NCBI RefSeq assembly: GCF_029193885.1
Contig: NZ_JARFVB010000008.1
Span: forward strand, 62,001 to 126,000
DNA: 64,000 bases
Direction of reading: 5' to 3'
From: Flagellimonas yonaguniensis
GTDB lineage: Bacteria > Bacteroidota > Bacteroidia > Flavobacteriales > Flavobacteriaceae
Positions 26,976 through 36,710 of this stretch are shown piece by piece (position 1 is the first letter of the stretch; every line of letters starts with the position of its first letter). A program made the translations under genes and the position numbers. A model generated the notes under the pieces. That model did not search any database and was not told the origin of the DNA. It saw nothing but the letters and a program-made list of their open reading frames with translations.

Positions 26976-29900
26976 TTAAAATTGAATTGAGACGCCCAAT
27001 GAGTAGGTTTTTGACATTGGTGCTTCCTGTCCTCTGGAGTCATAGGTGTAAGATCCAGATGGGGAATTCAGGTTAACTTGGTTGCTCGCGATCTCAGGAT
27101 CGATATAGTCGGTCAACTTTGTGAAGGTTAGGATGTTCTCTCCGCTGAGGTAAACCCTTACCTTCCCAAACGGTGTTTTGTCCAAGACCGATTGAGGCAG
27201 ATTATACCCAAACGTAAGGTTCTTTAGGCGCAGGTAAGAGATATCCTGTAAGTAACGATCGTTCGTATTGCGCAAAGAGTTACGGCCACTAAGGGCAATA
27301 TACCCGAAACCTCTTGGATAATACCCATCTGGATTGTCTGCGGACCAAATATTATTGGCCAGATCCTTGCGCACAAAGGAAGCATAGGGGCGACTATAAG
27401 GTCCCCAGAACAATTGGGAGTTGTACCCTGGGTACCAATCCTGTTTGCCCACACCTTGGAAAAAGGCAGAAAGGTCGAAACCTTTCCAACTGGTCGACAC
27501 CCTGAAATTGTATAGGTATTTCGGAGCTACATTACCTACAATTTTTTGGTCTCCAGGGTCGTCTAGCGTATTGGTACCTGCATCTACAACACCATCACCA
27601 TTAAGGTCGGCATATTTAACATCCCCGGGTTGAAGGCCACCTCTACTGGAAATTCTCGCGCTTACATAAGACTGGTCTACATGAGCGGCTACTTCCTCTT
27701 CTGTTTGGAAAAGTCCTTCTACATGATATCCCCATAGGTCGCCGATAACCATTCCTTCATAGAAGGAGTTCAACAGGTTTTCGGGGTTGTCAAACTTGGT
27801 GATCTTGGTTTCAGAGTTGGAAAGACCCGCACTTACACTGAGTTGAAAAGGAGATCCGCCCACATTGAAACTATTGTTGTACCCCAATGATAGTTCAAAA
27901 CCTTTGGTCTCCAGATCGGCTGCATTTTCTTTTGGAGCCGAAGCCCCCAAAGTTGCTGGAAGTACTTGGCCGGCTGTCAACATTCCCAAGGTCTCCCTTT
28001 TGAACCAATCAAAATTAGCTGTTAATCTATTTTTGAAAAAACCTAGATCAACCCCAAAATCCAAGGTTCTAACTTCTTCCCAAGTAATCTCGACAGGGTT
28101 CAGTGCAGGGGAGGATATGGATTCCAACGGACTTCCATTCAACGAAAATGCTTCGTTCACTGATCGACTCAACACGGGTTGGTAGGCATAGGGGGAATCT
28201 TCTTGATTGCCCAGGGAACCATACGAAGCCCTTAGTTTTAATCGGCTCAATGTTGGATTTAGGCTTTCCATGAAGTTTTCATTGTGCAAGGCCCATGCAG
28301 CTGATACCGATGGAAAGAAGCCCCACCTGAAATCTAATGGAAACCTTGAGGTACCATCATACCTACCGTTCAATTCCAAAAAGTATTTGCTGTCATAATC
28401 ATACGAAATTCTGGAATAGACCCCTTGTAGGGCCCATTCGTATGCACTTCCGGTCGCATCGTCGGCAGTAGTGCCCAAGCCCAAGGAGTTCAGGTCATCG
28501 GAAATCAATCCTTGTGTACTTGCCTGAATGGTTTTACTGTACATGGATTCTTGTCCAAAACCAGCCATAACATCAATGTGATGTTTGCCGAACCGCCTGT
28601 TGTAATCGGCATAAATATTGAACGCATCATAATCGGCAGAGGTATTGAACTCCGTTAATTTATCCGAACTCATGGTCTGGATATCATCTACATAAATGCT
28701 CCAGGGCACCAAAGTAGATCTTTGGTATATGTTCTGGTTCATTTTTCTGTAGGCATAGCTTGCCTTTATGGAAAGCCCATCAACAGGTGTCAAGGTGGCC
28801 GTTATAATATTCGAAAATTCGGAATCCTCTGTTTCCTGTTTGGATTTTCCATGTAACAACGAGGCATAAAGACCATCACCAGCTGCATAATTGTTCAATT
28901 CGCTACGGTAAAAATAGGTGCCATCAGGATTGGTGGGGGAGTACCAAGGCATTGCATGGTTATAGACTAAGTAGTTCCAATAGTTGCCGTGCCATCCACC
29001 TCTGTAGCCCCCATATTGGAGGTCATCAAAGCGGTTGAACTGCATGTTGTCGGAAACAGTGATCCAATCGTTCAATTTAAACTCAACCTTAGCTCTATAG
29101 TTCTCTTTTTTGAAAAGGTCTTCTTGAACTTTTAGGATGCCGACTTCACGATAGTTACGGTACGAGAAGTAGCCTTTCAATTTTTCACTTCCCCCGCTTA
29201 TGGAAGCATTATAGATTTGTGATGGTCTACTTTCTCTAAAAAAAGTATTCCACCAGTTTGTTTTGGCGTAGTGGATATATTGCTCTCTGCCATTTCTTGT
29301 ATCGGTAACCACACGGGCCAGGGATGGATTTGCAGATACTTCTTGCAGTGCGGTATAATCTGCTTCGGTATATCCCGAATATGAAGCACCGCTACTGGCC
29401 TGGAAAAAAGTGTCTGCAATTTGTATGGCCTCATATGGGTCGATGACAAAATCGGTATTTGTGGTCACTTGGCTAACTGCGGTGGTGATATCCAAATTGA
29501 CTTTGAGGTCGCCCTTCCGAGCTTGTTTTGTAGTGATCAGAACAACACCAAAGGATGCACGGGCACCGTAAATAGCTGCGGCACCCGCGTCCTTTAAAAC
29601 ACTGATGTTCTCTATGTCACTCGGATTGATGTCGTTTATATCGCCTTCCACACCATCGATGATGATCAATGGCTCGCCACCATTGATTGATGTAAAACCA
29701 CGAATATTGATATTGGGGGTGTCGGTTGGACGGCCATTGGAACGGGTAATGGTCAATCCTGGGGTTAAACCTTGAAGCGCAACAGCTGCATTGCTCAAAG
29801 GACGTTCTGCCAATGCACCTACATCTACTTTGCTCACGGCGGCACTTAAGGATTCCAATGTTTTTTCACCATACCCTATAACCACGACTTCATCCAATTG

Positions 29901-30494
29901 CTGGTTGTTGGCTTTCAATTGTATGGATATGTTATCTATACCGTTTTGAACTGTATATGTCTGGGTTTCCATTCCGATGTACGAAAATTCAAGTATGTCG
30001 CCGGTAAAGGTCTGAATCTGGAAATTTCCATCAAAATCGGTGATCATACCTTTATCGGAACCCAAGACCCTTACATTGGCGCCCATTAATGGTTGACCGG
30101 CATCATCTTTAACAGAACCCCTGATGGTTCGTTGTGCAGGTATGGGGGTTCTCCGGTCAATATAAACTGTAATGTTGCTGTTTTGGATTTTGTACCCAAG
30201 GCCATAACGCTGGGCCAGATGGTCCATGACAGATGTTAAAGGTCTGTTTTGATAGTTTACGTTTATCCTATGTTCAATATTTTTTACCTCACTGTTATAG
30301 ATAAAGCTGACACTGGCCTGTTGTTCAATACGGTCAAATATTGCCACAAGACCAATATGATCTTGTTGAAGACTGATGTTCGGATAATTTTCCGGTTTGG
30401 CCTGTACGGGAAGGGCAAAAAAATTGAATGCCCACAACATCATAACCGTTTTCATAACGTTTCCGTTGAAAAAAAATAGTAATTTTGGTTTCAT
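26976..30494 (-). CDS. SusC/RagA TonB-dependent transporter with STN signalling domain, locus 1
   Basis: Outer-membrane active transporter of 1172 residues. In order: signal peptide (to about 32), STN domain (about 45-110, ISLQQDHIGLVAIFDRIEQ to ITVYIDRRT), carboxypeptidase-regulatory-like domain (about 120-205, TIRGSVKDDAGQPLMGANV), plug (about 215-330, LSAAVSKVDVGALAERP, then IIDGVEGDINDINPSDIE, DAGAAAIYGARASFGVVLI) and 22-strand barrel ending in SLGVSIQF. The STN domain passes a substrate-bound signal to a FecR protein. fecR lies 92 bp upstream on the same strand and susD follows. Substrate unknown. Confidence 0.96.
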   Translation of the reverse strand: MKPKLLFFFNGNVMKTVMMLWAFNFFALPVQAKPENYPNISLQQDHIGLVAIFDRIEQQASVSFIYNSEVKNIEHRINVNYQNRPLTSVMDHLAQRYGLGYKIQNSNITVYIDRRTPIPAQRTIRGSVKDDAGQPLMGANVRVLGSDKGMITDFDGNFQIQTFTGDILEFSYIGMETQTYTVQNGIDNISIQLKANNQQLDEVVVIGYGEKTLESLSAAVSKVDVGALAERPLSNAAVALQGLTPGLTITRSNGRPTDTPNINIRGFTSINGGEPLIIIDGVEGDINDINPSDIENISVLKDAGAAAIYGARASFGVVLITTKQARKGDLKVNLDITTAVSQVTTNTDFVIDPYEAIQIADTFFQASSGASYSGYTEADYTALQEVSANPSLARVVTDTRNGREQYIHYAKTNWWNTFFRESRPSQIYNASISGGSEKLKGYFSYRNYREVGILKVQEDLFKKENYRAKVEFKLNDWITVSDNMQFNRFDDLQYGGYRGGWHGNYWNYLVYNHAMPWYSPTNPDGTYFYRSELNNYAAGDGLYASLLHGKSKQETEDSEFSNIITATLTPVDGLSIKASYAYRKMNQNIYQRSTLVPWSIYVDDIQTMSSDKLTEFNTSADYDAFNIYADYNRRFGKHHIDVMAGFGQESMYSKTIQASTQGLISDDLNSLGLGTTADDATGSAYEWALQGVYSRISYDYDSKYFLELNGRYDGTSRFPLDFRWGFFPSVSAAWALHNENFMESLNPTLSRLKLRASYGSLGNQEDSPYAYQPVLSRSVNEAFSLNGSPLESISSPALNPVEITWEEVRTLDFGVDLGFFKNRLTANFDWFKRETLGMLTAGQVLPATLGASAPKENAADLETKGFELSLGYNNSFNVGGSPFQLSVSAGLSNSETKITKFDNPENLLNSFYEGMVIGDLWGYHVEGLFQTEEEVAAHVDQSYVSARISSRGGLQPGDVKYADLNGDGVVDAGTNTLDDPGDQKIVGNVAPKYLYNFRVSTSWKGFDLSAFFQGVGKQDWYPGYNSQLFWGPYSRPYASFVRKDLANNIWSADNPDGYYPRGFGYIALSGRNSLRNTNDRYLQDISYLRLKNLTFGYNLPQSVLDKTPFGKVRVYLSGENILTFTKLTDYIDPEIASNQVNLNSPSGSYTYDSRGQEAPMSKTYSLGVSIQF

Positions 30495-30586
30495 TATTTC
30501 ATACTATGTATTTGGTGAATATGTAGTTTTTAACGAGCCTTTTCTGTTGGCGCAGAAGAGGCTTTTTTGTGATGGATATTCTTATG

Positions 30587-31537
30587 TCATGGACTATGGG
30601 TTTTTAAGGGTTCAACTTGGTTTTCATAAGTGATTTTTGATCCGGTGAGCAGTTCCAGACTTTCGATGGTCTCTTCCAAAGTGGGGTCGATGAACTTACC
30701 GGTAATGGTCTGTTCGGTCTTCTTTCCGTTTGAAATGTTAAGTTTTACATTGAACCATCGTTCAACAATACGTCTTGTTTCTTCTATGGAATGATCGTCC
30801 AATTCAATAATGTTGTCCAACCATGAAATATCTTTGTCCGTACTTTCAGCTATTATTTTGTAATGCCCGGATGATTTATCGTATAACATTTGCTCATCCG
30901 GTTTCAGCGTCGCCATGTTGAGGTCTTGTTTGCTGATTTGAATGGAGCCGGTGGCCAAGCTTATTTTTATATCGGGTGTATCACCGTATGCCTTTATGTT
31001 GAAAGATGTTCCCAATACTCGGGTATCCAAGCCAGAAGTGGTAACCCAAAATGGTCGATCGGGATTATGGGTGACTTCAAAAAAGACTTCGCCGGTCATT
31101 TCAACTTTTCTTGTACTACCGGTAAAGAATTCCGGATATGTAATACTACTACCGGCATTGAGGGTGACCAAGGAACTGTCGGGCAATACAATTTGTCTTC
31201 TTTCCCCTAACCGGGATGTCATTGTTATCAGTTCCGCTTGTTTGGTAGGTAACCAAAACAAAGAAGAAATACCAAGGATCATCAATATGGAAATTACGGC
31301 AGCGACCTTAAATGCCAAATGCCTTCTTCTTTTTTGAACAGTTGCCTTTTGATGGCTCATGGCCTGGGACGATATGTTTTGATATAATTGTTTTTTTGTT
31401 TCCTGTTCCAAATTTGAATGAAAAATCTGCTTCCCGTAGACGCTATAATACTCCTCGAGTTCTTCTTCTTCCTTTGTTGTCAGGTTTTTGTCAAGATATT
31501 TGTCAACTAGTTCGTGGAATCGTTCCCGATCGATCAT
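30587..31537 (-). CDS. FecR-family anti-sigma factor, locus 1
   Basis: Inner-membrane regulator that holds an ECF sigma factor until the STN domain of SusC signals substrate. 316 residues from the ATG at 31537; a longer in-frame start at 31615 would run through the terminator of the upstream gene and is rejected. Domains: N-terminal cytoplasmic sigma-binding part (1-72), one transmembrane helix (about 75-95, VAAVISILMILGISSLFWL), FecR domain (about 110-215, RRQIVLPDSSLVTLNAGSSI, GEVFFEVTHNP, TRVLGTSFNIKAYG) and a C-terminal DUF4974 segment (SIEETRRIVERWFNVKLNI). Heads the fecR-susC-susD transcript. Its partner is probably the sigma factor at 24539. Confidence 0.94.
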   Translation of the reverse strand: MIDRERFHELVDKYLDKNLTTKEEEELEEYYSVYGKQIFHSNLEQETKKQLYQNISSQAMSHQKATVQKRRRHLAFKVAAVISILMILGISSLFWLPTKQAELITMTSRLGERRQIVLPDSSLVTLNAGSSITYPEFFTGSTRKVEMTGEVFFEVTHNPDRPFWVTTSGLDTRVLGTSFNIKAYGDTPDIKISLATGSIQISKQDLNMATLKPDEQMLYDKSSGHYKIIAESTDKDISWLDNIIELDDHSIEETRRIVERWFNVKLNISNGKKTEQTITGKFIDPTLEETIESLELLTGSKITYENQVEPLKTHSP

Positions 31538-31567
31538 GGTTTTTGTTTTCGGTCTTTGAAATGAAGT

Positions 31568-31606
31568 CAAAAAAAACGGCCTTGCCACGTAATGGGGAAG
31601 GCCGTT
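31568..31606 (-). terminator. rho-independent terminator after the phosphoesterase gene
   Basis: On the minus strand AACGGCCTT (31598-31606) pairs with AAGGCCGTT (31575-31583) and a run of T follows. It lies 78 bp past the phosphoesterase stop and just before the fecR start, so the two genes are separate units. Confidence 0.9.
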
Positions 31607-31683
31607 CTGTATCATTGTTAACGTTTATTTTATACAACCGTCACCGGCTTAACAATGAGCTAACAAAATAATGGAAAGCCACC

Positions 31684-33135
31684 TTAGGTAACATCAAGGT
31701 TTACAGTTTGAACATATATGTTGCCAAAGTTATCGGTTACTTCCACTGTAATGTGTTTTAGGTTGTTACTCGGTTCAAAAAAGAACATGTGGTCATTGGA
31801 GGAAGGTTCTACCCATGGCCGCCGTTCGGGTAGGAGTTTTCCCAAATGAAGATCGTTGCTCATGGGGTCCGTAGCACGTACTTTATGGATATGGGACTTG
31901 CGTTCGCCATTTTCGTACCAACAGATTTTCCAATCAGGATTCCAGTTCCAGACATTGAGTGAACAAGAGTTGGGGAATTCGGGATCCATCCCCCTGTTGT
32001 AGAATCGGAATTGATGTTCCATTGATTGGCCTATGGACTTGTACTGCCATCTAACCTCACTTCCACGCATTTGGTAAACCCCATAACCATTTGGTGTGCC
32101 ATCACTACAGATGGGGCCACTCCACCAAGCACCACAGACAGCTCCATGCACATGTTCAAAGCGATTGCGATCTGGGTAATTGGTGTTTTGGTGAGTGTGT
32201 CCCGAAAGGATATGGACGTTGTATGGTGCTAAAAGTTCATAAAGGTGTTCTTTGTTCTTTACCCCGGAGGCTACGGGGATATGTGTGCACACCACCACGG
32301 TTTGCCCTTTTTCAATATAGCTCAGGTCTTGTTCAAGCCATGACAGTTGATTTTCCGTGATATAGCCAATGTATTCTTTGCCCACACCGGTAAAGAATAC
32401 ATCATCAAGAACCACATAGTGAATTTCACCACGATTGAAGGAGTAATAGGTGGGGCCGAACAGTCGGTTGAAGGTTGTTGTGGAAAATTCGTCGCTGCGA
32501 GTGCCCAAGTCCATATCGTGGTTGCCCACTACCTGGAAAAAAGGTATATCTGTTTCCTTGATGGCTTGGTTATAGTCTTTGAAAAGGTCCAACTGATCAA
32601 AGATCAAGTCTCCGCACCCTACACCAAAGGTGTTAGGGTCGTTTAGTTCTTTTATGGTCTTGATTATATCCGGTGTGGATGTTTCCAATAATTGTCCCGC
32701 TTCGTATTCATTTTGGATTTGTGGGTCTGCCAACAGTAAAAGGTTATGATCATTATCACTGACCTCCACGGGTCTTAATCGAAACAAAACTTCATTTTTT
32801 TCTTTGTGTGGATCGATGGGGTAAAAGAAGGATACGGAACCATTGGGCAATTGGTCCATTCTGTAACCTGAGGGTATGCTCATAAAAACAAAAGGCTGAT
32901 CGGAGGTACTCCAAAAGTCGAAGTGTCCATTTTTGTCCGTAATAGCAGTGGTATTGCCGTCTGATACAACTATTTTGGTTATGCCTTTATTCTTTTCCGT
33001 CACTCTTCCCTTGATTCTAATGGGTTTTTTCCGCCCATTTATGTTCGTCAAACTTAGTACGGGGGATACACCAAGAAGCGATAAGGCTCCGGTAGTCCAT
33101 CCTATCTTTTTAACAAATGTTCTTCTGTTTTCCAT
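31684..33135 (-). CDS. Tat-exported calcineurin-like metallophosphoesterase
   Basis: A 483-residue exported phosphatase or phosphodiesterase. The N-terminus NRRTFVKKIGW followed by a hydrophobic run is a twin-arginine signal. Next comes a carboxypeptidase-regulatory-like beta domain (about 38-115, the calcineurin_N type), then the metallophosphoesterase core: LLADPQ (D137), GCGDLIFD, VVGNHDMD (204-208), CTHIPVA (H285), LSGHTHQN (312-317), and a C-terminal beta domain (about 400-483). The first metal motif reads DPQ where the usual form is DxH, a variant known in this family. It is set apart from the Sus genes by terminators on both sides. Substrate unknown; nucleotides, phosphosugars or teichoic-type phosphodiesters are possible. 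Confidence 0.9.
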   Translation of the reverse strand: MENRRTFVKKIGWTTGALSLLGVSPVLSLTNINGRKKPIRIKGRVTEKNKGITKIVVSDGNTTAITDKNGHFDFWSTSDQPFVFMSIPSGYRMDQLPNGSVSFFYPIDPHKEKNEVLFRLRPVEVSDNDHNLLLLADPQIQNEYEAGQLLETSTPDIIKTIKELNDPNTFGVGCGDLIFDQLDLFKDYNQAIKETDIPFFQVVGNHDMDLGTRSDEFSTTTFNRLFGPTYYSFNRGEIHYVVLDDVFFTGVGKEYIGYITENQLSWLEQDLSYIEKGQTVVVCTHIPVASGVKNKEHLYELLAPYNVHILSGHTHQNTNYPDRNRFEHVHGAVCGAWWSGPICSDGTPNGYGVYQMRGSEVRWQYKSIGQSMEHQFRFYNRGMDPEFPNSCSLNVWNWNPDWKICWYENGERKSHIHKVRATDPMSNDLHLGKLLPERRPWVEPSSNDHMFFFEPSNNLKHITVEVTDNFGNIYVQTVNLDVT

Positions 33136-33362
33136 TCGATGCTAAAAGGTTTGTTTAATGGTTGTCAAAAAAAAAGAGGTTAACACGTAGTCGATTTTTG
33201 ATTATTTGTCATGTTTCTGTGAAACATTGTGTCAAAATTTTTCTGAAGACGAATGGAAAAATGTTTGGAAGGATTTACTTTCCAAAGTAGCTTTACATTG
33301 AACAGAACTCAAAGAGTTAAGCTTGCCCGATTTAAAACTATTTGATTTAACTAAAAGAGGTT
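33136..33362. other. intergenic region upstream of the phosphoesterase
   Basis: Non-coding stretch that should contain the phosphoesterase promoter. It holds one inverted repeat, ATGTTTC TGT GAAACAT (33212-33228), 77 bp or more from the start codon, which could be an operator. No TAnnTTTG element could be fixed with confidence and no ORF is seen. Confidence 0.4.
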
Positions 33363-33396
33363 AAAAAAGCTGCAAATCAATATTTACAGCTTTTTT
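33363..33396 (-). terminator. rho-independent terminator of the peptidase operon
   Basis: AAAAAAGCTG (33363-33372) pairs with CAGCTTTTTT (33387-33396). The minus-strand transcript ends in a T run, 76 bp past the C10 peptidase stop, closing the long susC-susD-peptidase transcript. Confidence 0.85.
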
Positions 33397-33471
33397 TAAT
33401 AATACCATTTCTGCGTAGAGAGCACTGGAACTTCAATCCTAAAAATGACTTTTCAATACATAAAGAACATG

Positions 33472-35931
33472 TTATTTTTTGATAAAAGTCGATTTGTATG
33501 TTGTATCGATAGTCTGTATTCTAGTATAATAAATTCCTGCGCTCAATGATGAAACATCAATGCCCAAAGAATTACGACCAGAGATAAGACTGGACTTTTG
33601 ACGCTTCACGATACTTCCGGAATTATTGTAAATTACGATTTCACTTTCCTGTTCAATATCGGAATTTATCTCATAAGTGATTTTGTTTCGAGTAGGGTTC
33701 GGGTATTGCATCATGGATATTGGGACGTCTTCATTGTCAGGCAGTTCCAATAGAGAGGCGCTATCAATGGTTAGTGCCCCTTTACTGGCAATTTGGTTAA
33801 AATCCTCGAACATCCAGTTGGGTTGGTTGGGGGAGCTTCGCAATGTTACGGTATTGAAGTTCCCTGCATCATCTGTTAAGTCAGTCCCAGTACCTTCATC
33901 CATGGCAAGCAATATTCTGGTGTTTGCATCAGCCACATAGGTTTCTAAAATGTCCGGTGTGAAATTGGTGTTGAAAAGTTCAATATCGGAAATCCTTATT
34001 TTGTCTATTTTCCCATCAATATACCGTTCGTAGCCATTCCAATATCGGGCTCCAATGTTCAAGGCGTTTGTTGATGCGGTCAGTGCAAAGTCCGAATCGT
34101 TCGAGGTATCGGTCAGCTGCCCGTTCAAGTACAGTTTGGTCGTGTTGTTATTTCTGGTAACGGCTACATGGACCCATTCATCAAAAGAGAGGTTGACAGA
34201 AGAGGCATCGGACTGTACACTGGCAATGATATTGCCCGAAGTATCCCTTGCTGCAAATTTAATGGCATAATCCCCATTGGTGTCATCTATTAAGAAGAGG
34301 GAGAAGACCGTTTTTCTATCCATGATCACAGGATATGTATTACTGGTCTTGCTATCTATTTTTATCCAAGTTTCAATGGTATAAGTGCTGGAAATATCAA
34401 AGTCGTTGTTGGAGTTGTCATAGACGAAAAAGGAATCATTTCCATCAAAATCGAGAAAAGTGATATCATAAGGGATCTTGACATCTTTGGTTACGGAATA
34501 ACTGTTCAAATAATAATTTCCATCGGATTTTGCCCTTACCCTGTATGTGTATGTCCCACCAGAACTTACGGTCCTGGTATATGAGGTGGAATTGATATTG
34601 TCGTTCAATGTGGTAAAGCTTCCTCCGTTCACACTTTCTTGAAGCTCAAAAGCATCCCAATTTAATTGATCACTGGTTTTCCAGTTCAGGGTAAAGGTTT
34701 TTTGGCCTGATGACGTCGTCTCTGTGAACACTGGGTCTGGAAGAAGATCAAAGACAGCTCCCGTAACGCTGGTGTAGCCTCCTGCATTGAAGGAATTCTG
34801 TAGCCTGTACCAAGCATTGTTGGTGCCCCACCAGCCCATGTTCAAATGGTAATAATATTCGCTTTCAGGATCTCCTTCATTATATCTGTATCCATCACAT
34901 ACCGGCGCATGCCCAGCTCCGTTGGTGGCATATATGGCCAAAGGCACGGGATGTTCGTTTTCGATGTTTTCCCTCAATCTGTCCCAGAAACTAGTCCAAC
35001 TGGGGGTTTGATAATGCCCGGAAAACCTAAAATAGGAATCAGCTGCATCCGGAATCCGGTCGATATGGCTTGTGGATCCACTCGCTTCATAATCCATGTC
35101 CAACGCGGTGGCGGCATGGAACGAGATATACCCCATTGCCTTTTGCTGGGTCAGGGAAGAGGATTGGTACATGTATTCGTCCAACATGTTTGCATAATCA
35201 TATTGGGCATTGCCAAAATTTGCTGTCCAACTGGTTTGGGAACTTCCTTGATCATCATAGTTGGTGTGGGAACCCACTCCTGTCTCTGGCCATTCGTAAT
35301 AGTGGAGGATCATGCTGAGGGAAGTGGCCACACAACCGGGGGAGTAGTGGTTGGGTGTATAGTAATTGCCAACATAAACAGACAAACTGTCCTGATCGTA
35401 ACAATTGACACCTCCCCAAACGCTGGATAGGATTTTTCCATGTTGAACAAGGCTCGAAGTGGTAACACTATAGGTGTTTAGGGATTTGTTTGCGTCTTTT
35501 TTTGTTGTTAATCGTTCCCAAGCCAGCCGGTTTTTGAGCTTTTCTTCACTAAGTTCCTTATTTGATTTTTGTTTCATGGACATCATACTTTTTTCCATGT
35601 CCCCTTTTATTAAACTGAGTAGTGTGTTATCAGGTGAATCTTGAAAGTGAAAATTGGACTCATCTGAAAAAGAAATGATGGGATAGAGATTTTTGGAAGG
35701 GGCAAAAACAATGAATCCTTTGGGTTTCAAGTTTACGACATAAGCAAGAAGGGCATTGTTGTTACCACGGAGTTCCCGTATTTCTTTCGGTTGTAGATTC
35801 GCTTTTTTGTTCAATTGTTGGATTTCAATGAAGCCATTGGTGTATTCAAACAGTTCATTTTCGCTGATCTGTGACCGTGCACATAAGGGAACAATAAAGG
35901 TAAGGGCAAGAAAAAATAGTTTAGCTTTCAT
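33472..35931 (-). CDS. C10-family (streptopain-like) cysteine peptidase with FN3, LamG and T9SS domains
   Basis: A secreted endopeptidase of 819 residues. In order: signal peptide (to about 20), inhibitory propeptide (about 21-160), C10 catalytic domain (about 165-398) with the active Cys in YSPGCVATSLSMILHYYEW (C200) and the active His in GAGHAPVCDGYR (H341), fibronectin type III domain (about 400-490), LamG/concanavalin-like domain (about 495-700) and a C-terminal type IX secretion sorting domain (about 740-819, QYPNPTRNKITYEI to TYKSTFIKK). So it should pass through T9SS and stay on the surface or be released. It is the last gene of the locus, 63 bp after the FN3 lipoprotein. Sister of the peptidase at 36711-39563. 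Confidence 0.93.
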   Translation of the reverse strand: MKAKLFFLALTFIVPLCARSQISENELFEYTNGFIEIQQLNKKANLQPKEIRELRGNNNALLAYVVNLKPKGFIVFAPSKNLYPIISFSDESNFHFQDSPDNTLLSLIKGDMEKSMMSMKQKSNKELSEEKLKNRLAWERLTTKKDANKSLNTYSVTTSSLVQHGKILSSVWGGVNCYDQDSLSVYVGNYYTPNHYSPGCVATSLSMILHYYEWPETGVGSHTNYDDQGSSQTSWTANFGNAQYDYANMLDEYMYQSSSLTQQKAMGYISFHAATALDMDYEASGSTSHIDRIPDAADSYFRFSGHYQTPSWTSFWDRLRENIENEHPVPLAIYATNGAGHAPVCDGYRYNEGDPESEYYYHLNMGWWGTNNAWYRLQNSFNAGGYTSVTGAVFDLLPDPVFTETTSSGQKTFTLNWKTSDQLNWDAFELQESVNGGSFTTLNDNINSTSYTRTVSSGGTYTYRVRAKSDGNYYLNSYSVTKDVKIPYDITFLDFDGNDSFFVYDNSNNDFDISSTYTIETWIKIDSKTSNTYPVIMDRKTVFSLFLIDDTNGDYAIKFAARDTSGNIIASVQSDASSVNLSFDEWVHVAVTRNNNTTKLYLNGQLTDTSNDSDFALTASTNALNIGARYWNGYERYIDGKIDKIRISDIELFNTNFTPDILETYVADANTRILLAMDEGTGTDLTDDAGNFNTVTLRSSPNQPNWMFEDFNQIASKGALTIDSASLLELPDNEDVPISMMQYPNPTRNKITYEINSDIEQESEIVIYNNSGSIVKRQKSSLISGRNSLGIDVSSLSAGIYYTRIQTIDTTYKSTFIKK

Positions 35932-35994
35932 ACTATGTAAGGGATTGGTTATTTAACTTGTATTCAGGAGTACCATGGCACATTCTTTTGGGTT

Positions 35995-36705
35995 TTAGTT
36001 CACTTTAAATTGGAAGATTTCGGAATGGGAAGTATTGTTTTCGGTATCGCGGCTTACAATTTTCCAATAGTAAACTGTGCCATTGCCAGGAGAAATGGAA
36101 ACATTCAGTGAACTCTCGGTAACGGTATTTTCAAGATGGGAAGGAGGGGTCACGGTATCAAAATAAACATCAAACTCCATCAGATCATCATCTGGGTCAT
36201 TTCCATTCCAAGACAGTGTCAACAAGTTGGATGAAGTGTTTATATTGGCCCCGGTTTTGGGATTGACGGCCTCGGCCGGAAAAGGAGCATACGTTTCTGT
36301 TCCTTCCCCTGCATTATAAAATTTCCAAATGGGACTCAAGGCTGTTTCGGATACCCCTTCGGCTTTTGACTCTACCTGCCAGGAATAGGGGGTGTTCCTT
36401 TGGAGTTTTGCAGTAATGGAAACACCATTGGTGTTCAATGTTTGTGTTTGTCCGGCCATCAAATTTTCAATGTGGACGGTATAGCTGTCCGTATGGGCAG
36501 AAGAATTCCATTCAAATGTGACCTCACTTTCCGATTCAGAAAGGATGTTGCCCTCAAGGCAGACTTCATTCTCGTACGGAAATACCAAGGTAGCAGCTTC
36601 AGGGTTTTCTATGACTGGATCAGGAACCTCACTTTCTCCCTCCCCACCGCTACAGGAAACCAATAAGATAAAAAGGCCAATTAGTAATGTTTGGTGTTTG
36701 AGCAT
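35995..36705 (-). CDS. fibronectin type III-like surface lipoprotein
   Basis: A 236-residue lipoprotein; signal MLKHQTLLIGLFILLVSC with lipobox Cys, then an acidic linker (GGEGESEVPDPVIENPE). Two beta-sandwich units follow, about 40-130 (VTFEWNSSAHTDSYTVHIEN to TPYSWQVESKAEG) and 135-236 (LLTLSWNGNDPDDDLMEFDVYFD to VYYWKIVSRDTENN), both in the pattern of fibronectin type III domains. No catalytic motif. It sits between the two C10 peptidases with 5 bp to the upstream gene, so it is made with them. It may be a surface binding or docking protein for the substrate or the peptidases; that is inference. Confidence 0.85.
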   Translation of the reverse strand: MLKHQTLLIGLFILLVSCSGGEGESEVPDPVIENPEAATLVFPYENEVCLEGNILSESESEVTFEWNSSAHTDSYTVHIENLMAGQTQTLNTNGVSITAKLQRNTPYSWQVESKAEGVSETALSPIWKFYNAGEGTETYAPFPAEAVNPKTGANINTSSNLLTLSWNGNDPDDDLMEFDVYFDTVTPPSHLENTVTESSLNVSISPGNGTVYYWKIVSRDTENNTSHSEIFQFKVN

Positions 36706-36710
36706 TGTAA

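Noticed and set aside
26963..27043. Longer N-terminus for the locus 1 SusD protein
   Set aside because: It overlaps the susC coding end and would bury the lipoprotein signal inside the protein.
31538..31615. Longer N-terminus for the locus 1 FecR protein
   Set aside because: It would translate the terminator hairpin of the phosphoesterase gene; the ATG at 31537 gives the normal FecR start.
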